A DNA stretch of 11,348 bases from Damh-18 sp964570795 (GTDB taxonomy: Bacteria; Patescibacteriota; Minisyncoccia; Phycocordibacterales; UBA918), in assembly GCA_964570795.1 (NCBI GenBank), contig CAZMYZ010000021.1:1-11348 (forward strand), given 5' to 3'. The notes below the pieces were generated by a model. The model ran no database searches. It was not told the DNA's origin and was given only the letters and a program-made list of their open reading frames with translations. The position numbers and the translations under genes are program-made. Shown in pieces: positions 7,061-11,348 of the stretch (its first letter is position 1; each line of letters begins with the position of its first letter).

Positions 7061-7801
7061 TTATCGAGTAAATGAGTCTGCGAGAATAATTGAAAAATCT
7101 CTAAATGTCATACGCCCGTCCCCATCAAAATCATATGTCTTTGCCTTGGTGAACCATGCTGCCATAAAAGTACTAATGTCCTTAAGATCAACTGCTCCAT
7201 CACCATCCATATCAGTAATAAGTGAAATTGTTGCTTCACCTGAAAGCACTCCATCCTCACCGAGGACAGCAATTTTTACTTCATTTTGTCCATCCTCAGC
7301 ATCAACGGGAATAGGTGTGCCTTTCCCATCACCAGCAACGAGCGCCGATTCACTTACGAAAATACGCGCATTCCCTGCCTCAATAGCACGCACCTTTATA
7401 CGTGCAAGCGTATGCTCACCCACAAAACCTTTACGGAAGGTGCCTCCGCGTAAGTATATCTTCCCATCTTTGTAGTATGGGTTTTCTGTCCAAAGGGTGA
7501 TGACCGAAGTACCGGTATCAATTCCCACTACCTCAATCCTATCTTCTGGGTAGGAAATCACGAGGTCAACAGCATTCACTGCTATGTGTGCAGTGACGCT
7601 TACATTAACAAAAAACTCTTGGTCACGTGTTACTGAAGTTTCACTCGTCCCAATCGTGATATACGAACTATTTTCAGTAATAACTGAGGCGAGACTTGCA
7701 AAAAGTGCCGCAATAACCACCGCAGGAAAAGCATACTTGATAGTGGTGAACTGCTTCCCCGTATATTTGGGAAATAAAATCTGCCAAAGTTTTTTAGACA
7801 T
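7061..7801 (-). CDS. Cohesin-like plus dockerin surface protein
   Basis: This is a 246-residue protein. A basic N-terminus is followed by a hydrophobic segment at about 24-41, either a membrane anchor or a late-cleaved signal. Residues about 46-180 form a cohesin-like beta-sandwich (ITIGTSETSVTRDQEFFVNV, then SVITLWTENP at 99-108, RGG at 118-120, and ALVAGDGKGTP at 153-163). Residues about 195-245 are a dockerin with two complete calcium loops: D197, D199, D201, G202, D205, D208 and D224, D226, D228, G229, T232, D235, each followed by a helix (DISTFMAAWF and DFSIILADSF). In known systems dockerins bind cohesins with high affinity in a calcium-dependent way. Carrying both on one chain permits head-to-tail assembly or capping of the cohesins encoded upstream. 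It is the last gene of the operon, 3 bases after its neighbour, with no clear Shine-Dalgarno, so translational coupling is likely. The dockerin call is firm; actual binding is inferred. Confidence 0.93.
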   Translation of the reverse strand: MSKKLWQILFPKYTGKQFTTIKYAFPAVVIAALFASLASVITENSSYITIGTSETSVTRDQEFFVNVSVTAHIAVNAVDLVISYPEDRIEVVGIDTGTSVITLWTENPYYKDGKIYLRGGTFRKGFVGEHTLARIKVRAIEAGNARIFVSESALVAGDGKGTPIPVDAEDGQNEVKIAVLGEDGVLSGEATISLITDMDGDGAVDLKDISTFMAAWFTKAKTYDFDGDGRMTFRDFSIILADSFTR

Positions 7802-7804
7802 ATA

Positions 7805-8464
7805 TTACGGTGTCACTCGTGTGCGCAAATCATCAATACGCTTATTGTATACAACGAGTAGTTCACCAATATCCTGTGCATCACGAGCGAGCGAAGTCAC
7901 CTCGGTACTCTGCACTGATGCACCTGAAATGAGTGCGGTGATTATCTCATTTTGAAGACGTGTCTGGTCACGAAGTGCAGTACTACGTGATTTTTCAAGA
8001 GCGACTATTTCTTCCCACTCCTTTTTATGATAGAGATCCAGGTCACGTTCACTCAATGGTGTAAGAAGAGCAAGTAATTTTGTATATTGTGCAAACTCAC
8101 GCTCGAGTTTTGACACCATGAGTGCTTTTCGTTCAGGATAAAAACTACCGCAACTCTCCGTAAGTGTTTGGAGTGCTATCAGGTCACGCTTTGAAAGTGT
8201 AGCGAGCGAATTAAGAAGATTTTCATACTCACCCCTTCGTGGACAATCACTAATGATGGTTTCTGTAATACTATCTGCACCATTTTGATCAGTGATTTCT
8301 ACAAGTGTACGCATGTACTCAAGTTCTTCATCAAGAAGGGCTCGTACTTGGGTTTCTAAAGCACGTTGATTATGATGTACAAACCATGACCCACCCACAA
8401 AGACAAGTGCTATCCCCAAGAGTACCGATGCAACGAGTATGTGTTTTTGCAGATTTTCTTTCAT
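7805..8464 (-). CDS. Small membrane-anchored helical protein, unknown family
   Basis: This is a 219-residue protein that I do not recognise as a named family. Residues 1-8 are basic/polar, and residues 9-29 form one transmembrane segment (ILVASVLLGIALVFVGGSWF). The rest is strongly helical and charged with heptad-like stretches at about 33-56, 78-135 and 140-212, and should lie outside the membrane if the N-terminus stays inside. It has exactly two cysteines (C74 and C105) flanking a helix-rich stretch, a plausible disulfide in an exported domain. It sits third in the operon, 5 bases after the cohesin/Ig gene and 3 bases before the cohesin-dockerin gene, which suggests a part in the same surface assembly, perhaps as a spacer or partner of the membrane-anchored cohesins. 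It has no enzyme motifs, LPXTG or lipobox. Confidence 0.88.
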   Translation of the reverse strand: MKENLQKHILVASVLLGIALVFVGGSWFVHHNQRALETQVRALLDEELEYMRTLVEITDQNGADSITETIISDCPRRGEYENLLNSLATLSKRDLIALQTLTESCGSFYPERKALMVSKLEREFAQYTKLLALLTPLSERDLDLYHKKEWEEIVALEKSRSTALRDQTRLQNEIITALISGASVQSTEVTSLARDAQDIGELLVVYNKRIDDLRTRVTP

Positions 8465-8469
8465 GATAC

Positions 8470-10212
8470 TTATTTAAGCACATTTTCAATATCTTCAATT
8501 TCCTTACTAATCTTACTCTGTGCAGTTTTCAAGTCACTCTCAATACGCTCAATGAGTGTTGTTTCTGCCTTGGTGAGTTTACCCTTTCGTGACTCTTTAA
8601 GTTCAGCAATACTTGTATCAAGATTTTTAACAATGCCCGTAAATTCAAGCGTGAGACGCTCCTCTGCTTCAAGTGTCTCCTTGCGCACCTTTCGCTTCCA
8701 GAGTACAAGACGGTGCCAGAGATACCATGAACCAAAGATAAGTACGATGATAAGTGCAACAATAGGCACAAGTACAGAAAGGAAATTAATCACCACAGTA
8801 CCTGCTGCAACATACCCTGGTACCTCGACAATAATTTTAATTGCATCAGATTTTTCACTCACGCTCCCAAATGCATCACGTGCAACTGCAGTAATTGTGT
8901 ATACACCAGTATCGAAAGTATCATCAGGGATGAAAATAAATTCTCCATCTCCATTACTTTGTACTACATACGGATTCTTTTCTGCACTACCCTCTGCAAC
9001 ACTTATGATGGTGTTGTCACTTGCACGCACCACTTCTATAGCTACCGTTGCATTGGGACGAGTTTTTCCCTTAATGGCGGGGATTACTTCGGTATTGATG
9101 CGCGTGGGGAATTCTACAAAGACTGGCTTTTCAAAGGCTTCAATCGTGAGCGAGTAACTCGCTACTGCAGCATTCCCTGCACTATCAAATGCTTCTACAG
9201 AAATAGTGTGATACCCCGGCATGAGTGACTCAAGGGTATATTTTTTCACTCCTTCAGAATCCTTGAAAATAATTGGCTCCTTGCCATCTATCTGAATTTT
9301 GTATTCGCGAATTGGAGAGGTGTCTTCACTGGTAAAAAGAAGCACTTTACTTGGATTATTTGCATCAGCCGATTCTTCAGTAATAGTAAAATTCTTTGGT
9401 GCTTCTGTGTCTACACGAAGCGTGTATTCGCTAATACGTCCCCAGCCGTCAGCATTCTTGAACTGAAGATGAAAATAGGAAACTCCTTCGGGAAGGTCTT
9501 CAATCTTCTTTTCAGTGAGTGGCTCTTCATAGACTTTCGTAGGTATCGTACCTGAAGTTTCATCAAGGAGCATACGTACTGCGGTCACACCCGCGGGCAC
9601 TGACCAACTCAATGTTGCATTTTTTTCTTTGTACCAAACTGAAGCATCGGGATGTGTGCTCGATGTAATTTTCGGTGCTCCAGGGGTATTTGCTGGTGGA
9701 ATATACTCAGGTGCAGGAGTCTCACCCTTTGCAGCAATAGTAAATGAAGCACTTCCCATAGAGGTGAGAACATTAGTTCCCATGCCGTCTGCTGCGAGTA
9801 CTGAACCTCCACCAAACGTAACCTTTGGTGTGCCCGCAGCAAGTGGTCGGAACGTCACTGTCATAATGGTACCTGCAGCACCTTTGTATCCCATTGGCGA
9901 ACCACCACCAAAAGAAATCGTGCCAGCACTATTTGAGAATGTTGGCTCTTCAGTCCAAAGATTAAAGATGGAACTTGCACGTGATGCACTCACAACCTGC
10001 AATTCGCGTGTATTGAAGCTAAGTTTGCCGTCAGCAGCATTAACCGACTTCCCTTCGGTATTAAGAACGACTGAAACAGTGAACGGCGTACCTGCAGTAT
10101 AAACACCGGTATTAGGGCTCACTTTAAGTGTTGCTGCTTCAACGTTTCCTACACCACAGAAGTATCCGATGAGAAAAATAATGCTAAGTATGTATTTTAG
10201 AAATAGGAGCAT
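8470..10212 (-). CDS. Cohesin-like/Ig-like membrane protein with coiled-coil tail
   Basis: This is a 580-residue protein. Residues 1-26 are a signal peptide (cleavage near VEA). Residues 28-160 are a cohesin-like domain with SSIFNLWTEEP (80-90), FGGG (101-104), GYKG (108-111) and VLAADGMGTN (138-147). Residues about 178-269 and 270-358 are two Fn3/Ig-like domains, the second ending in EAFDSAGNAAV. Residues about 362-463 are a third Ig-like domain (IKGKTRPNATV, then YTITAVARDAFGS). Residues 470-499 form a transmembrane segment followed by the basic stop WHRLVLWKRKVRK. Residues 511-580 are a charged, probably coiled-coil cytoplasmic tail. The signal peptide plus single transmembrane segment place the cohesin outside at the end of an Ig stalk and the coil inside. 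It starts 2 bases after the preceding stop, indicating translational coupling. The order of domains is clear; partner and function are inferred. Confidence 0.93.
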   Translation of the reverse strand: MLLFLKYILSIIFLIGYFCGVGNVEAATLKVSPNTGVYTAGTPFTVSVVLNTEGKSVNAADGKLSFNTRELQVVSASRASSIFNLWTEEPTFSNSAGTISFGGGSPMGYKGAAGTIMTVTFRPLAAGTPKVTFGGGSVLAADGMGTNVLTSMGSASFTIAAKGETPAPEYIPPANTPGAPKITSSTHPDASVWYKEKNATLSWSVPAGVTAVRMLLDETSGTIPTKVYEEPLTEKKIEDLPEGVSYFHLQFKNADGWGRISEYTLRVDTEAPKNFTITEESADANNPSKVLLFTSEDTSPIREYKIQIDGKEPIIFKDSEGVKKYTLESLMPGYHTISVEAFDSAGNAAVASYSLTIEAFEKPVFVEFPTRINTEVIPAIKGKTRPNATVAIEVVRASDNTIISVAEGSAEKNPYVVQSNGDGEFIFIPDDTFDTGVYTITAVARDAFGSVSEKSDAIKIIVEVPGYVAAGTVVINFLSVLVPIVALIIVLIFGSWYLWHRLVLWKRKVRKETLEAEERLTLEFTGIVKNLDTSIAELKESRKGKLTKAETTLIERIESDLKTAQSKISKEIEDIENVLK

Positions 10213-10214
10213 GA

Positions 10215-11234
10215 TTATACTTCTTCAGTATTAGTTTCTTCACCTAATAAACGCTGTTTACGCTTCCAAAGTGCGTAGAAAACCAATACACTCACAAGTA
10301 GTATGACGCCTGCGACAACTATTGTAGTAATGAGCATGTCGAGAGACATACTGCGCAGTGCGGTATCAGGAACGAGAGTTACTACTCGAATATTTCCTGC
10401 TTTATCGATTGCTTTTACTCGAATAGTACTGTTGAGTGTCTGATCTTTGAGCACATAAGGACTTTCCGTCTCTACCCATGGTGCATCAGCACGCCCCCAT
10501 TTGAATGCGGCAAATTCAGCAAACGGCTCTTCCATAACTTCGTAGTGGTCGATACCCGACTGCTTGTCGTTTGAATTAAAGACGATGAAATACTCTTCAT
10601 TGAAGGCAAAATCGTCTTTGGTAAGGGTGACGGTAAAGTCAGACGGTAACTCAGTATCACTCCGTACATCATCTTTCCAGGTATCCTGAATCTGACTTCC
10701 TGCGGTGTCGGCAAGATTAATATGAGCTTCCTGGAGCGAAAGTGGTGCGGGGTTGCCTGTGCCATCATGCAAAAGCACTTGTGAACTTTCATCAAGCCAG
10801 ATGCGTGGTGATTTGTTATCACCCCCTCCACCAATCGTGAATCCTGGTGATTGGAAGACTATCTCAAGAACTACATTTGTAAGACTGGGATCACCTGCAA
10901 TACGCCCACAGTAACCTCCAGGCAGTCCTCCCGCAAAACGAATAGTGTGGTTTGCTTCATCAATTTTTGGAGATTCGACCCAAAGATTTAAGATTGAATT
11001 ACCACGAGAGATATCTACTGCATTAAGTGCTGTATCGTAGTGAATGGTAGCATCTACAGTATTGATACACTCACCTTCATCGGTATCAAGGCGAAGCCCT
11101 ACAGTAATGCTATCCCCACGGAAAATATCTGCACTGCTTGGATCAAAATACAATGTAGCTGCTTGCGCATGAGTAGCAGACACCGCAAAAAATAACACCG
11201 CAAAAAAAGCAATACGTACTCGTATATCCATCAT
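10215..11234 (-). CDS. Cohesin-like membrane-anchored surface protein
   Basis: This is a 339-residue protein from the ATG at 11234; the adjacent ATG at 11231 is equally possible, and an upstream in-frame TTG at 11255 would add seven residues. Residues 1-25 are a signal peptide ending THAQA. Residues about 26-174 are a cohesin-like domain with NSILNLWVESP (79-89), FAGGLPGGYCG (100-110) and LLHDGTGNPAP (154-164). It has two cysteines (C56 in GECIN, C109 in GYCG) not found in the other two cohesins, suggesting a domain-stapling disulfide. Residues about 193-289 are an Ig/Fn3-like domain ending KAIDKAGNIRVV. Residues about 299-322 form a transmembrane segment followed by KRKQR and a short acidic tail. 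It is the first gene of the four-gene operon. It was chosen as extracellular and membrane-held from the signal and anchor; the ligand is unknown. Confidence 0.91.
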   Translation of the reverse strand: MMDIRVRIAFFAVLFFAVSATHAQAATLYFDPSSADIFRGDSITVGLRLDTDEGECINTVDATIHYDTALNAVDISRGNSILNLWVESPKIDEANHTIRFAGGLPGGYCGRIAGDPSLTNVVLEIVFQSPGFTIGGGGDNKSPRIWLDESSQVLLHDGTGNPAPLSLQEAHINLADTAGSQIQDTWKDDVRSDTELPSDFTVTLTKDDFAFNEEYFIVFNSNDKQSGIDHYEVMEEPFAEFAAFKWGRADAPWVETESPYVLKDQTLNSTIRVKAIDKAGNIRVVTLVPDTALRSMSLDMLITTIVVAGVILLVSVLVFYALWKRKQRLLGEETNTEEV

Positions 11235-11265
11235 ATATGTATACAAGTATATCAAATCATTTCAA
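11231..11265 (-). promoter_or_regulatory. Promoter of cohesin operon, very short leader or leaderless
   Basis: Two overlapping readings exist on the minus strand. First, an extended -10 TGATATACT (11254-11246) would start transcription near 11239, leaving about 5 bases before the ATG at 11234. Second, TTGAAA (11265-11260) with a 16-base spacer to TATACA (11243-11238) would start at or next to the second ATG at 11231. Either way there is no room for a Shine-Dalgarno and none is seen. TTGTATAC occurs at 11279-11272 and again at 11246-11239, 33 bases apart, bracketing the promoter, and could be a regulator site. Confidence 0.45.
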
Positions 11266-11348
11266 CGAAACGTATACAAACTGTACACAGAGGAAAAACT
11301 GACGGCCTCAGAAAATATAGGGGCTTCGAAGATAGATGCGCAACAAAG
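11266..11348. other. Upstream spacer, no gene assigned
   Basis: About 80 bases to the window edge show no supportable gene. On the minus strand CTGA-GGCCG-TCAG followed by TTTTT could be a weak terminator of a gene beyond the edge. On the plus strand an ATG at 11336 could begin a divergent gene, but only four codons are visible. Neither can be confirmed here. Confidence 0.3.

Noticed and set aside
8441..9157. A 238-codon plus-strand open frame opposite the cohesin/Ig gene
   Set aside because: It is antisense to a protein with clear cohesin, Ig and membrane segments; its composition is the Ser/Thr/Leu pattern expected of a shadow frame.
7061..11234. A true cellulosome gene cluster
   Set aside because: No glycoside hydrolase, carbohydrate esterase or recognisable carbohydrate-binding catalytic module is present in the window; only cohesin-like and dockerin parts are seen.
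10215..11234. LPXTG sortase signal on the anchored cohesin proteins
   Set aside because: The C-terminal membrane segments are followed by basic residues, but no LPXTG or similar motif precedes them.
1..11348. Alternative genetic code (TGA as glycine or tryptophan)
   Set aside because: All genes end normally and are open under the standard code; Trp is always TGG and Gly uses GGN, so the recoded Patescibacteria lineages are not indicated.
1..11348. CRISPR array, tRNA, rRNA, insertion sequence or integrase
   Set aside because: No regularly spaced identical repeats, no cloverleaf-like segment and no transposase or integrase motifs were seen on either strand.

Overview
The window looks like a piece of a Patescibacteria (Candidate Phyla Radiation) genome, most likely of the Parcubacteria group. 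The evidence is protein style. It has a very large Thr/Ser/Asn-rich secreted protein with an Asp-box propeller module, a WYDRWTPGD motif and HYHWRNDNG-type repeats, which I recall as recurrent in Parcubacteria. Beside it are cohesin-type surface proteins and a short TolB-like propeller protein, packed into tight co-directional units. All reading frames use the standard code, with no in-frame TGA. No taxonomic marker gene is present, so the placement is an inference.

All six protein-coding genes lie on the minus strand and all appear to be exported or membrane-anchored. In transcription order (right to left) there are three units. Unit 1 (11234 to 7061) is a four-gene operon with gaps of 2, 5 and 3 bases: a cohesin-like protein with a C-terminal membrane anchor; a cohesin-like protein with three Ig/Fn3-type domains, a membrane anchor and a cytoplasmic coiled coil; a small membrane-anchored helical protein; and a protein carrying both a cohesin-like domain and a complete C-terminal dockerin with two calcium loops. 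Unit 2 (6922 to 5300) encodes a signal peptide, a long acidic Pro/Glu/Val stalk, a short TolB/WD40-like propeller and a low-complexity acidic tail with three repeated motifs. Unit 3 (5077 to the left edge) is the start of a giant surface protein of at least 1,692 residues. It has an N-terminal propeller, two tandem 351-residue repeats, a region of shorter repeats and a third, partial copy at the window edge.

The most interesting content is the cohesin/dockerin operon. Three paralogous cohesin-like domains share a distinctive S(I/V)..LW.E.P signature, and a dockerin sits in the same operon. This would allow a self-assembling, calcium-dependent surface complex in a lineage not known for cellulosomes. 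No catalytic domain is visible, so a structural, adhesive or host-attachment role is more likely than polysaccharide breakdown; this is inference.

The spacers hold several candidate control elements: a 25-base near-perfect dyad and an intrinsic-terminator-like hairpin between units 2 and 3, a 9-base inverted repeat around a TATACT hexamer before unit 2, two mutually exclusive hairpins between units 1 and 2, and a promoter almost touching the first ATG of unit 1. No RNA genes, CRISPR arrays, insertion sequences or transposases were seen.
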